Positions 32,508 to 41,708 of a DNA stretch of 41,830 nucleotides are shown in pieces. Made by a program: the position numbers and the translations under genes. This stretch comes from an uncultured Ruminococcus sp. (lineage in GTDB: Bacteria > Bacillota > Clostridia > Lachnospirales > Lachnospiraceae), in NCBI GenBank assembly GCA_900541505.1, contig UQKK01000029.1, positions 1 through 41,830 of the forward strand, in the 5' to 3' direction. Numbering within the stretch: position 1 is the stretch's first letter; every line of letters starts with the position of its first letter. The notes under the pieces are model-generated. The model was not told the DNA's origin and searched no databases. It saw only the letters and a program-made list of their open reading frames with translations.

Positions 32508-35086
32508 AAGTTCTGATTATCGGAGGCGTTGCGGCGGGGACAAAGACCGCGGCAAAGTTGAAAAGGGAAGACCCCGGCATGGAGGTGCTGGTACTCACAA
32601 AGGACGAGGATATTTCCTACGCGGGCTGCGGGCTGCCCTATTACGTGGGCGGTATGATTGAGAGCCGGGAGGAATTGATTGTGAACACCCCGCAGAAATA
32701 TGCCGGATTGACCGGCGTGTCTGTGGAGACAGGAAAGGAAGCTGTGGCAGTCAATGCGGCGGAAAAATGTGTCACAGTGAAGGATGTGAAGACCGGGCAG
32801 ACTGCGGATTATACATATGACAAGCTGGTGCTTGCTGTCGGTGCGTCTCCGGCAGTCCTCCCGATTCCGGGTGCGGAGCTTCCGGGTGTGTTTAAAATGC
32901 GTACACCCGACGATGCGGTCTCCATGCGGGCATATGTGGAGGAGAAAAATGTAAAGAAAGCGGTTGTCATCGGCGCCGGATTTATCGGGCTGGAAGTAGC
33001 AGAGAACTTAAAGGCAAAAGGGGTAGGTGTTACAGTTATTGATTTCGCGGACCAGCTTCTGCCGAATATTGTGGATTCAGAAATTGCGCTCTATATCAAG
33101 AAACATCTTTTGAGAGAGGGCATCCGTGTTGTCACGGGAACAAAAGGAGAAGAAATCACAGGGGACGGTGCTGTGAGCGCAATCCGCACTTCTGCCGGAA
33201 CCTTCGCCTGTGACATGGTAGTGATGGCGGCGGGTATCCGCCCCAATACCGATTTCCTGAACGATACAGGGATTGAGATGTTCAAGGGAACCATCAAGGT
33301 AGACGAATCTTTAAAAACAAGTGTAGAGGATATTTATGCGGTGGGCGACTGCGCCATGGTCACAAACCGCCTGACAAAAGCTTCTCAGTGGTCGCCCATG
33401 GGGTCCTCCGCAAATATGGAGGGACGCACCCTGGCGCAGATTCTTGCGGGAGAGAAGAAGGCATATCCGGGAGTGTTAGGTACAGGCGTTGTCAAGCTTC
33501 CGAATCTGAACTGCGGACGGACCGGACTTACCGAGGCGCAGGCGAAAGCGGCAGGATATGATGTCATCACCGCTCTGGTAGCGACGGATGACAAGGCGCA
33601 TTATTATCCGGACGCTTCCTTCTTTATTACGAAGCTGATTGCGGATAAAGCGACACATAAGTTGTTGGGAATCCAGGTTCTGGGAACCGGAGCCGTGGAT
33701 AAAATGGTAGATATCGCCGTGACAGGTCTGAATATGGGCGCTGTGCTGGAAGATTTTGAAAACGCGGATTATGCGTATGCACCACCGTTTTCCACAGCAA
33801 TCCATCCTTTCGTGCAGGCGGTCTACGTGCTGATGAATAAGCTGGAGGGAACTCTGGTGAGCATGACTCCGACGGAATACCTGGAAGGAAAGGCAGAAGG
33901 ATACAAAGTTGTGGATGTCGGTCTGGCTCCTTCCATCCGCGGGGCAGTTTATGTCAACTTGGCGGAAGTCAAGGGAGAGATTGAAGGACTTGACAAGGAG
34001 GAAAAGCTGCTTCTCGTCTGTGCAAAAGGAAAGCGCGGGTATTTCCTGCAGCAGCGGCTGCGCCATTACGGATATAAAAATACGGTCGTATTGGAGGGCG
34101 CTGCGTTCTTCAATGATGTAAAAGCAGTGAGCACAGGAGAACAGGTTTCCGCGGAAGAAATCACAAGAGTGAAGGCACTGGGATTCCTTCATGATAAGAG
34201 GACGCCGGACAGATTCAACGGACGTGTCATCACCAGAAACGGAAAGATTACAGCGGAAGAAGCGAGGGTGATTGCGGAAGCGGCGGAACAGTTCGGAAGC
34301 GGGGAAGTGACCATGACCTCCCGTCTGACCATGGAGATTCAGGGTGTGCCCTTTGAAAATATCGAACCTCTGCGAGAGTATCTCATGCAGGCGGGGCTGG
34401 AGACCGGAGGAACCGGCTCGAAGGTGCGCCCGGTCGTGTCTTGTAAAGGAACAACCTGTCAGTATGGTCTGATTGACACCTTTGCCCTGTCCGAGGAAAT
34501 CCATGAGAGGTTCTACCACGGATACAATGCGGTGAAACTGCCGCACAAATTTAAGATTGCAGTGGGTGGATGTCCGAATAACTGTGTGAAACCGGATTTG
34601 AACGATTTGGGCATCATCGGACAGAAGATACCGCAGATTAGTCTGGAGAAATGCCGCGGATGCAAAGTTTGTCAGGTGGAGAATGTCTGTCCGATTCAGG
34701 TGGCAAAAATGGAAGACGGCAAAATTTCCATCGATGAAAACGCATGTAACCACTGCGGACGCTGCGTAGGAAAATGTCCGTTTAAGGCAGTAGAAGATTC
34801 CATCACAGGATACCGCATTTACATCGGCGGACGCTGGGGCAAGAAAGTAGCCCAGGGCAGATACCTGGACAAAGTGTTCACAGACAAAGAAGAAGTGCTG
34901 GATATCGTAGAAAAAGCAATCCTTCTCTTCCGTGAGCAGGGTGTCACAGGGGAACGTTTCGCGGATACCGTAGCGAGACTGGGATTTGAAAATGTGCAGG
35001 AACAGCTTTTGGACAGCGGTCTGCTCCAGAGAAAAGCAGAAAACATCGCCGCGCAGAAACATTTAAAAGGAGGAGCGACCTGTTAG
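32504..35086 (+). CDS. CoA-disulfide reductase / rhodanese / sulfite-reductase-like / ferredoxin fusion
   Basis: 860 residues. 1-445: FAD/NAD(P)H disulfide reductase of the CoA-disulfide reductase class, with IIGGVAAG for FAD, the active Cys42 in YAGCGLPYYVGG and VVIGAGFIGLEVAENL for NAD(P)H. About 465-550: rhodanese-like domain with Cys in LLVCAKGKRGY. About 575-730: a half sulfite/nitrite-reductase module with the siroheme-cluster ligand pattern SCKGTTCQYG and GGCPNNCVKP. About 735-790: two ferredoxin motifs, CRGCKVCQVENVCP and CNHCGRCVGKCP. The parts suggest NAD(P)H-driven reduction of persulfide, polysulfide or a sulfur oxyanion. ATG 32504 overlaps the DUF134 stop; the earlier open frame is ignored. 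Soluble, cytoplasmic. Confidence 0.85.
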   Translation: MKVLIIGGVAAGTKTAAKLKREDPGMEVLVLTKDEDISYAGCGLPYYVGGMIESREELIVNTPQKYAGLTGVSVETGKEAVAVNAAEKCVTVKDVKTGQTADYTYDKLVLAVGASPAVLPIPGAELPGVFKMRTPDDAVSMRAYVEEKNVKKAVVIGAGFIGLEVAENLKAKGVGVTVIDFADQLLPNIVDSEIALYIKKHLLREGIRVVTGTKGEEITGDGAVSAIRTSAGTFACDMVVMAAGIRPNTDFLNDTGIEMFKGTIKVDESLKTSVEDIYAVGDCAMVTNRLTKASQWSPMGSSANMEGRTLAQILAGEKKAYPGVLGTGVVKLPNLNCGRTGLTEAQAKAAGYDVITALVATDDKAHYYPDASFFITKLIADKATHKLLGIQVLGTGAVDKMVDIAVTGLNMGAVLEDFENADYAYAPPFSTAIHPFVQAVYVLMNKLEGTLVSMTPTEYLEGKAEGYKVVDVGLAPSIRGAVYVNLAEVKGEIEGLDKEEKLLLVCAKGKRGYFLQQRLRHYGYKNTVVLEGAAFFNDVKAVSTGEQVSAEEITRVKALGFLHDKRTPDRFNGRVITRNGKITAEEARVIAEAAEQFGSGEVTMTSRLTMEIQGVPFENIEPLREYLMQAGLETGGTGSKVRPVVSCKGTTCQYGLIDTFALSEEIHERFYHGYNAVKLPHKFKIAVGGCPNNCVKPDLNDLGIIGQKIPQISLEKCRGCKVCQVENVCPIQVAKMEDGKISIDENACNHCGRCVGKCPFKAVEDSITGYRIYIGGRWGKKVAQGRYLDKVFTDKEEVLDIVEKAILLFREQGVTGERFADTVARLGFENVQEQLLDSGLLQRKAENIAAQKHLKGGATC

Positions 35087-35173
35087 AAAAGCTGGTAGAG
35101 CGCCTGCCCGGGCAGCCGAAAGGATGAGCTGCCGGACGGCAAAACAAAGTGGTTGCTCGGCAGCGGCAGCGCC
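35087..35173. other. Convergent intergenic region with GC-rich inverted repeats
   Basis: Contains the palindrome CTGCCCGGGCAG (35104-35115) and GCTGCCG (35128-35134) pairing with CGGCAGC (35158-35164). It lies between the ends of two convergent genes and may terminate both, but there is no clear T run. Confidence 0.3.
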
Positions 35174-36136
35174 TTACTTTTGCGATTTGTCGCGGAACTC
35201 CGAGGGCGAACAGCCGTAATGCTTACGGAAGACACGGTTAAAATAACTGCGGTCATAATATCCCAGCAGCTCTGTGATGGCATCGATGCGCATCGTGGAG
35301 TTGCGCAGGCAGTCTGCCGCCCTATTAAGCTTCAGCTCATTGAGCAGCTCGGAGAACGTATGCCCGAGATATTTTTTCAGTATCTTCGACAGATATGCCG
35401 GGGTATAGTGAAAATGTGCTGCAAGCTCCTGAAGTGTGATGTCGGATAAATTTGCTGTTATATATGCTAAGATTGCGGAGAAGTCTACCTCAGACTTCTC
35501 CTTTTTCTGTGAAACATAAATATGGTTGCGCAGCAAATCTGTAAATATCAGTGAAAGATAGGACTGCATGGCAGCCTGATAGCAGGGTTTCTGTAAAATA
35601 TATTCTTCAATCAGGGACTGCATGAGCAGTTCCAGATTGCTGTCCGGATTGGGGCGGAAGTAGACATATTCCCCTTCTTCCGATACGGAAAATAAAGAAT
35701 TGATGAAAAAACTGTTAAACAAATCATTTTCCGAAATCAGGTTCAAAAAGGAGGTGTTGAGCACCTGTTTAGACACAAGGATATTAAAGACCACCGAATC
35801 CTGGGAGGGAATGGAGATACCGTGCTTATAGTTGGTGTTCATAAGGCAGACAGAGCCTTCCTCCAGTGTTAAAGTGTTGTGCTCAAGGTGCTGCGTGGCG
35901 GTATTCTTATATGCGTAGATGATTTCAAAGAAATCATGGGAGTGCAGCGTAGCGCCTTCCTTATAGTTGGCAGATACCGGATGCAGGATGATTGCCAGAT
36001 GTCCATCTACGGGAAGCTGGTCAAGCCGGATTTTAGACAATGTGGCAGACTGGTGGGAAATCTCGTTTGCCAGCAGATGTCCCGACGTTTTTGTCTTTTG
36101 TTCTTCTACATATCTCTCGATTGTTTTATTAACCAC
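35174..36136 (-). CDS. AraC-family regulator of the rhamnoside cluster
   Basis: 320 residues. About 45-130: cupin-like sugar-binding domain (ATLHSHDFFEIIYAYKNTATQHLEHNTLTLEEGSVCLMN contains the HSHDFFEI strand). About 215-315: double helix-turn-helix of AraC type, with ITLQELAAHFHYTPAYLSKIL and RIDAITELLGYYDRSYFNRVFRK followed by YGCSPSEFR. The start is GTG 36136 with AGGAG 7 bases upstream. It is divergent from the GPH transporter and cytoplasmic rhamnosidase and very probably activates them on binding rhamnose or a rhamnoside. An inverted repeat in the shared control region (36165-36181) is the likely site. Confidence 0.9.
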   Translation of the reverse strand: MVNKTIERYVEEQKTKTSGHLLANEISHQSATLSKIRLDQLPVDGHLAIILHPVSANYKEGATLHSHDFFEIIYAYKNTATQHLEHNTLTLEEGSVCLMNTNYKHGISIPSQDSVVFNILVSKQVLNTSFLNLISENDLFNSFFINSLFSVSEEGEYVYFRPNPDSNLELLMQSLIEEYILQKPCYQAAMQSYLSLIFTDLLRNHIYVSQKKEKSEVDFSAILAYITANLSDITLQELAAHFHYTPAYLSKILKKYLGHTFSELLNELKLNRAADCLRNSTMRIDAITELLGYYDRSYFNRVFRKHYGCSPSEFRDKSQK

Positions 36137-36164
36137 TTTGGTGCTCCTGTACTTTTATTTTAAT

Positions 36165-36181
36165 AAAGTATAGCATACTTT
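36165..36181. promoter_or_regulatory. Inverted repeat between divergent AraC and transporter genes
   Basis: AAAGTAT-AGC-ATACTTT is a perfect 7-base inverted repeat with a 3-base centre, 29 bases before the AraC GTG and 112 before the transporter ATG. On the minus strand it also contains TATACT, a possible -10 of the AraC gene, so it could mediate autoregulation. Confidence 0.45.
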
Positions 36182-36292
36182 TTTGCAGGAGAGTAAAAAA
36201 ATACAAGTCAGCAGGATAACTCAGTACAATGTAATGCCCTGCCTTTTCTATTATCATGTGTAAAAGGGATAAAGAGAAGGAGGAACAATCTA

Positions 36293-37615
36293 ATGGAAAA
36301 AATGAAAAACCGAAATATCATCGGATATGGTCTGGGAAGTATGGGCAAGGACCTTGCGCTGGGCGTAATTGGCTCATATCTGCTTATCTTTTACACAGAC
36401 GTATTTGGAATCAGTGCTGCGGCAGCAGGCGCAATCCTGTTTTTGACAAAGGTGTGGGATGCTATCAATGACCCTATGATGGGCGCCATTGCGGACAGGA
36501 CAAAGCGAACAAAATGGGGAAAATACAGACCTTATGTATTATTGGTTCCCGTTCCGCTGGCAATCTTTTCTTTTCTGTGCTTCCTGACTCCGGACTGGAG
36601 TACAGGGGCAAAAGTCGCGTATGCGGCTGTGACATATACGATAACCGGTATGCTGTTCACAGCATATGATGTACCGCTGTGGGGGATGGTTCCATCTTTG
36701 TCTTCCAGTATGCATATCCGCAATAAACTGATTGCATCGGCAAGAACCTGCACAACGCTTGCCATGCTTATCGCTTCAGCGGCGGCTATGCCGGCTATTT
36801 ACGCTCTGGGCGGAGGGACAGCTACAGAAAACCTTCGTTCCGGTTATCCGAAATTTATGGCGGTGCTGGGTGTATTTGCGGTAATCTGCGCATGGATTAC
36901 ATTCGCCTCCACAAAAGAAGTTGTATATGAGAAAGAAGAACAAAAAACGCAGGGGAGTATTTTCAAGCAGTTTTTGGAAGCGATGAACCCTCACCTGGTC
37001 ATGGTTCTGCTCATGATGCTGTTTGCTGCTATGGGAATGCTTCTTCCCAGCGTTTCCGGTGCTTTTTACATGACGTACTATCTGCAGCTTCCGAACTTGA
37101 TTCCGGTCTATATGATGGTAGCAATGGGAGCAGGACTTATTACCTCCGTGGCGGCGCCAATGCTGATGAAAAAGTTTTCTGCTAAGAGCCTGACAATGGC
37201 TGCCTTCGGCGCAGGAGTTGTTGTGGGAGTCATTGTCTTTGTGATGGGCAGAGGAAGTTTTCCGATATTGATGGTGCTCTTTGCGGTGACCGGATTGTGT
37301 ACAGGAATCTTGATGGTAACGATTACTACATTGCTGACAGAAGTGGGAGAGAGCATTGCCAGAGAAAAAGGGAAAAGAGTCGATGGAGTGGTATTCTCCA
37401 TGAACTCCTTTGCCATTAAAGTGGGACAGGCGTTTGCCAGCGTGGTAGTCAGCGCAATCCTGGCGGTGACAGGATATGTGGCAAATTCTATGGAACAGAC
37501 ACAGATGGCATATACAGGAATTTTGCTGACGCGTTCTCTGCTTCCTGCACTGGTGAGCGCAATCGGATTCATACTCGCTTTCTGTTATCGTTCCCCGGGA
37601 AAAGGAGAGAAATAA
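36293..37615 (+). CDS. GPH-family sugar/glycoside cation symporter
   Basis: 440 residues with 12 predicted membrane helices. NIIGYGLGSMGKDLALGVIGSYLLIFYTDVFGIS (start NIIGYGLGSMGKDL) and WDAINDPMMGAIADRTKRTKWGKYRPY (with the DP..G...D.T..KWGKYRP loop) are diagnostic for the glycoside-pentoside-hexuronide family, which imports sugars or glycosides with Na+ or H+. It is followed after 1 base by the GH78 rhamnosidase, so the likely substrate is a rhamnose-containing oligosaccharide or glycoside that is cleaved in the cytosol. ATG 36293 follows AGGAGG. Confidence 0.92.
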   Translation: MEKMKNRNIIGYGLGSMGKDLALGVIGSYLLIFYTDVFGISAAAAGAILFLTKVWDAINDPMMGAIADRTKRTKWGKYRPYVLLVPVPLAIFSFLCFLTPDWSTGAKVAYAAVTYTITGMLFTAYDVPLWGMVPSLSSSMHIRNKLIASARTCTTLAMLIASAAAMPAIYALGGGTATENLRSGYPKFMAVLGVFAVICAWITFASTKEVVYEKEEQKTQGSIFKQFLEAMNPHLVMVLLMMLFAAMGMLLPSVSGAFYMTYYLQLPNLIPVYMMVAMGAGLITSVAAPMLMKKFSAKSLTMAAFGAGVVVGVIVFVMGRGSFPILMVLFAVTGLCTGILMVTITTLLTEVGESIAREKGKRVDGVVFSMNSFAIKVGQAFASVVVSAILAVTGYVANSMEQTQMAYTGILLTRSLLPALVSAIGFILAFCYRSPGKGEK

Positions 37616-37616
37616 C

Positions 37617-40313
37617 ATGTATAAAATTTATGCGTTAAAGTGTAATGGTGTGAAGAATCCGCGCGGAATCTCACCAAACTACATAGAATTTTCCTGGAAA
37701 TTAAAATCTGATACAGAAGGGGAAGAGCAAAAGCAGTATAACATCAGAGTCTGGGATGAAGAGGAAAAGCTTGTGTGGGAGAGCTTTGCTGCAGATTCAA
37801 AGGAAACATTCGGGATTCCCTATAAGGGGGAAACGCTGCAGCCGCATACAAATTACAGTTGGCAGGTGCAGAGTTTCAGCCGGACAGGAGCACATGCAGT
37901 CAGTGAAAAAGCAGAATTTACCATTGGGATGTCTGCCAATACCTGGAACGCGAAATGGATAGAGGCAGGGCAGGAGCGAAAACCTTTGGACGACTGCATG
38001 GAGATGTGGAAGATGTTTGCGGGAATCGTGACATCCAGGGAACATCCGGAAGAATTTTTAAATCCCGCAGTCTGTATGCGCAGAGAGTTCGCCATCAGAA
38101 AGAGCGTGAAAAAAGCCTATTTCTATGCGTCCGCAAGAGGAATTTACCGGCTGAATGTGGATGGATATACGATATCTGAGCTATTCGCGCCGGGATATAC
38201 CACATACAAAAAGTTTATAGAAGTCCAGCAGTATGATGTGACAGCATATCTCACCAAGGGAGAACATGCCGTAGGGGTGACCCTGGCGGACGGGTGGTTC
38301 ACCGGGAAGATAGGGCTTCCGGGAGTGGGCAATCAGTACGGGGAGACCAACGCCTTTATCATGCAGGCGGAAATCTTTTACGAGGACGGGACAAGAGAGT
38401 CCTGGGGAACAGACCATTCCTTTCGTTGGCATGAAAGCGAGCTGGAGTATGCGGATTTGATAGTCGGTGAGCGATACCGGCAGGATTATCTGGATTCGGC
38501 ATGGGAGTACGCAGGATATGAGGATGGACAGTGGGAGCCTGCGGAAGAGAAAGAATATCCCACGAAAGTGTTAAAGCCCGCCATGGCTGAGCCGGTGCGT
38601 ATCGTCCGCAGCAAAGCGCCGGAACGTATCTTTATCACGCCCGCCGGGGAACTGGTGGTGGATGTGGGAGAAAATATTGCCGGAGTCCTCAAAGTCCGTT
38701 TTATGGGAAAAGAAGATACTGTGCTTAAAATGGTTCACAGTGAAGAACTGGATAAAGAAGGCAATTTCCTCATGAATATTATGGGGCAGAATAAAAACCA
38801 GACGGACGTCTATGTATGCGCCCACGCGGGAGAAGTAGAATGGCAGCCCTGCTTTACCTTCCACGGATTTCGCTATGTAAAAGTGGAAGGCATCCGTAAA
38901 GAACAGCTTCTGGATGTGACGGTGCAGGTGATGGCGACCAATTTGGACAGGGCAGGGGAGTTTGCCTGCTCCGATGCCCGGCTGAATCAGCTCCAGGAGA
39001 ATATTTACCGCAGTCAGGAAGGGAATATGCTCTCCATTCCTACAGACTGTCCGCAGAGAGAGCGGGCGGGATGGACAGGGGATATGCAGATTTATACGCC
39101 TACGGCATGTTTTAATATGGATATGTACAGTTTTCTGGAGAAATGGCTGTATAATATGCGTTTGGAACAGCTGGAAGACGGGCAGATACCTAATCTGATT
39201 CCAAGTGCGGACAGCGACAGGATTGTACGCAATTCAGAGTCGAGACATGTCTGCTCAGCGGCATGGGGGGATGCCTGCATCATTATTCCCTATGTACTAT
39301 ACTGGAAATATGGGAATAAGAAAATCCTGCGAGATAATTTCTCCATGATTCTGAAATGGATGCAGTATGTGGAGCATCAGGCTGCCACTTCTTTTATCAA
39401 ACCAGTGGAGGAATATACGCCGGAGGAATTAGAACGCCAGAAATATCTGTGGAACACGGAGTTTCATTTCGGGGACTGGCTGTATCCGAGTTCGGCAGAG
39501 TCCGGTAATGGGAACCCAATAGAAGGTGCGCTAAAGACAAAAGAATACGTAGCGCCTGCCATGTTTGCCTATACAAGCCGATTGATGAGCGAGATATGCG
39601 AGATTCTCGGTGAAAAGGAGAAAGCAAAATACTATGCGGAGTTAAACAAAAAAATCCGCAGCGCCTATGCCGGCGAGTATATCGATGCACAGGGCAGGCT
39701 GCCGCTGGAGCTGCAGGGTCTCTATGTGTTGGCGTTGAAGATGGAGCTTTTTCCGCAGGAGAAGCAAAAAGCCGGCATGGAGCATTTAAAAGAGCTTATC
39801 CAAAAGAACGGAAACTGCCTGGACACCGGATTTTCTTCTATTTCATTTTTGCTCGATACCTTGTGGGAGAACGCGGAGGCAGAACTCGCCTGGAAGATTT
39901 TGTTCCAGGAAAAGTGTCCTTCCTGGCTCTATGAATTGAAAATGGGCGCTACCACCATCTGGGAGTCCTGGAAAGCTATCATGCCGGACGGGACCAGAAC
40001 CAATGTGTCTTACAACCATTTTGCGTACGGATGCGTGGGAGACTTTATGTACCGCAAGATTTTAGGACTTCAGGCAAAGAAACCGGGGTACGAAGAAGTG
40101 GAGATTTGTCCTGATTTTACCTGTGGTTTAGAGTGGGCAGAAGGAAATTATGCTTCACCGTACGGAGAAATTTCCGTAGCATGGGAGAACAAAGGCGGGA
40201 AAATCGCCGTGGAGGTGACCCTGCCTCCGGGAGTGAGCGGAATTTTGAAAGTCCCCGGGAAAGAAGAAGCCCTCTCAAGCGGCAGAAGCCGCTGGGAGAG
40301 CGCTGTGAAATAG
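37617..40313 (+). CDS. Cytoplasmic alpha-L-rhamnosidase (GH78)
   Basis: 898 residues without signal peptide. 15-105: fibronectin-like N-terminal domain. About 125-325: rhamnosidase N domain (FYASARGIYRLNVDG). About 335-440: beta-sandwich with VVDVGENIAGVLKVRF. About 445-800: (alpha/alpha)6 barrel with DCPQRERAGWTGDMQ (about 477-491), holding the catalytic acid, and the stretch SRHVCSAAWGDAC. About 800-895: C-terminal beta domain with NHFAYGCVGDFMYR. It hydrolyses terminal alpha-L-rhamnose from imported glycosides. Same family as the giant surface enzyme, but without insertions, Ig domains or anchor. It starts 1 base after the transporter stop, RBS AAAGGAG. The liberated rhamnose would feed the microcompartment pathway. 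Confidence 0.93.
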   Translation: MYKIYALKCNGVKNPRGISPNYIEFSWKLKSDTEGEEQKQYNIRVWDEEEKLVWESFAADSKETFGIPYKGETLQPHTNYSWQVQSFSRTGAHAVSEKAEFTIGMSANTWNAKWIEAGQERKPLDDCMEMWKMFAGIVTSREHPEEFLNPAVCMRREFAIRKSVKKAYFYASARGIYRLNVDGYTISELFAPGYTTYKKFIEVQQYDVTAYLTKGEHAVGVTLADGWFTGKIGLPGVGNQYGETNAFIMQAEIFYEDGTRESWGTDHSFRWHESELEYADLIVGERYRQDYLDSAWEYAGYEDGQWEPAEEKEYPTKVLKPAMAEPVRIVRSKAPERIFITPAGELVVDVGENIAGVLKVRFMGKEDTVLKMVHSEELDKEGNFLMNIMGQNKNQTDVYVCAHAGEVEWQPCFTFHGFRYVKVEGIRKEQLLDVTVQVMATNLDRAGEFACSDARLNQLQENIYRSQEGNMLSIPTDCPQRERAGWTGDMQIYTPTACFNMDMYSFLEKWLYNMRLEQLEDGQIPNLIPSADSDRIVRNSESRHVCSAAWGDACIIIPYVLYWKYGNKKILRDNFSMILKWMQYVEHQAATSFIKPVEEYTPEELERQKYLWNTEFHFGDWLYPSSAESGNGNPIEGALKTKEYVAPAMFAYTSRLMSEICEILGEKEKAKYYAELNKKIRSAYAGEYIDAQGRLPLELQGLYVLALKMELFPQEKQKAGMEHLKELIQKNGNCLDTGFSSISFLLDTLWENAEAELAWKILFQEKCPSWLYELKMGATTIWESWKAIMPDGTRTNVSYNHFAYGCVGDFMYRKILGLQAKKPGYEEVEICPDFTCGLEWAEGNYASPYGEISVAWENKGGKIAVEVTLPPGVSGILKVPGKEEALSSGRSRWESAVK

Positions 40314-40322
40314 CAGATGCAT

Positions 40323-40366
40323 ACCCTTTCTTTACAAGGGCATACAGGCTCTTGTAAAGAAAGGGT
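40323..40366. terminator. 16-base perfect inverted repeat between convergent genes
   Basis: ACCCTTTCTTTACAAG (40323-40338) and CTTGTAAAGAAAGGGT (40351-40366) pair perfectly around a 12-base loop. It sits 9 bases after the rhamnosidase stop and 28 before the end of the convergent amylase gene. There is no separate T run, but the stem itself is T/A-rich; it is probably a terminator or 3'-end stabiliser working in both directions. Confidence 0.6.
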
Positions 40367-40394
40367 AAAAGAAGTTGAAAAACTTAAAAGAGAA

Positions 40395-41708
40395 TTAAAA
40401 CCTCAAATACCGGACACTGTAGGGCGGCATCTCAAGCTGTCCTGTCAGTGTCTGTTCTGTTTTATCTTTATCAAGCATGTCCACGCAAGTTCCGGCAAGG
40501 CGTCCGTCCTGTGCAGTGTAACTTTCCCCGGAAGCATTGACCGCAATCAGGACTCTCTGCGTATCGCTTTTTCTCTCAAAGATGAGCTGATGGTTTGTGA
40601 TGACGATATTCTCGTATCCTCCGGTACAGAGCGCCTCGCTTCCGTGCCGCGCGGCAATCAAAGTGCGGATAAACTCTGTCAATTCGTTCGGCTTTGGCTC
40701 TTCAAAGCACGGGCGCAGAGCGTAGTCATTATTCGGAGCTTTCACACCTTCCTCGCCCCACTCACTTCCGTAGTAGATGCAGGGGATACCCGGCATGCCG
40801 AAGAGAATGCCGTAGGCGAGCGGCAGATGCTCTTTGTTCGTCAGTATGCTGGCGATGCGGGTGACATCGTGATTATCCACAAAGCTCATGAGATGCTTCC
40901 CACGGTAGAGGCACCACTGCTCCTTTCCATACTGGCGGTTTAAAGAGTGCGCAATCTCGAACAGGTTCATACTGTTGAGACTGGAATAAATCCCCTTGTA
41001 GCACTCGTAGTTGGTGCAGCTGTGGAGCATCTCATCATTGACAATCAGGTTGTAGTCCCCGAACAGGACTTCACCGATGAGGGCGAACCCGGGCTTGATT
41101 TCCTCGCAGAAGCCGCGCAGCCGCCGCATAAAATTGTGGTCTAAGCTGTACGCCACATCCAGGCGCAGCCCGTCGATATCAAAAGTTTCAATCCAGAAGC
41201 GGACACATTCCAGAAGGTAATCGGTCACTGCCGGATTCTGTAAGTTCAGCTTCACCAGCTCAAAATGTCCTTCCCATCCCTCATACCAGAAACCGTCGTC
41301 ATAGCTGCTGTTTCCATCGAAGCTGATATGGAACCAGTCCTTGTATGGGGAATCCCACTTCTTTTCCCGGACATCCTGAAATGCCCAGAATCCCCTGCCC
41401 ACATGGTTAAATACCCCGTCCAGCATAATCTTCACGTGATGTTCGTGGAGGGTTTGGCACACTTCTTTAAAATCCTCGTTGGTGCCGAGACGACAGTCTA
41501 TCTTTTTGAAATCTCTCGTGTCATAGCCGTGGTTATCGGACTCAAAAATGGGATTGAGGATGATGGAGCCGATGCCCAGTTCTTCAAAATAATTGCCCCA
41601 TTTCCCGACTTTGCGGATGCGGGGTACTAAGACTCCGTCATTGTGCACGGGAGCGCCGCAAAATCCAATCGGATATATCTGATAAAATGTTTCATTGTAA
41701 GCCCACAT
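40395..41708 (-). CDS. GH13 alpha-amylase-family glycosidase (cytoplasmic)
   Basis: 437 residues, no signal peptide. The GH13 regions appear in order: region I MLDGVFNHVG (about 96-105), region II DGLRLDVAY with nucleophile Asp184, region III LIGEVLFGD with acid Glu213, region IV FVDNHDVTR. YQIYPIGFCGAP near the N-terminus is shared with maltodextrin-acting neopullulanase-like enzymes, so the role is probably breakdown of maltodextrins or glycogen-type oligosaccharides in the cytosol. ATG 41708 is chosen: a purine-rich AAAGGCAGG lies upstream, whereas the start at 41744 coincides with a TATAAT box (41748-41743) and has no ribosome site. The 86 bases beyond, to the window edge, show only this -10 element. 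Confidence 0.88.
   Translation of the reverse strand: MWAYNETFYQIYPIGFCGAPVHNDGVLVPRIRKVGKWGNYFEELGIGSIILNPIFESDNHGYDTRDFKKIDCRLGTNEDFKEVCQTLHEHHVKIMLDGVFNHVGRGFWAFQDVREKKWDSPYKDWFHISFDGNSSYDDGFWYEGWEGHFELVKLNLQNPAVTDYLLECVRFWIETFDIDGLRLDVAYSLDHNFMRRLRGFCEEIKPGFALIGEVLFGDYNLIVNDEMLHSCTNYECYKGIYSSLNSMNLFEIAHSLNRQYGKEQWCLYRGKHLMSFVDNHDVTRIASILTNKEHLPLAYGILFGMPGIPCIYYGSEWGEEGVKAPNNDYALRPCFEEPKPNELTEFIRTLIAARHGSEALCTGGYENIVITNHQLIFERKSDTQRVLIAVNASGESYTAQDGRLAGTCVDMLDKDKTEQTLTGQLEMPPYSVRYLRF

Noticed and set aside
33476..35062. A 528-codon open frame on the minus strand
   Set aside because: It lies entirely antisense to the oxidoreductase fusion, has no recognisable domain, and its translation is cysteine/histidine-rich nonsense typical of a shadow frame.
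35104..35115. Palindrome CTGCCCGGGCAG as an operator
   Set aside because: It lies between two convergent gene ends where no promoter is expected; a role in transcription termination is more likely.
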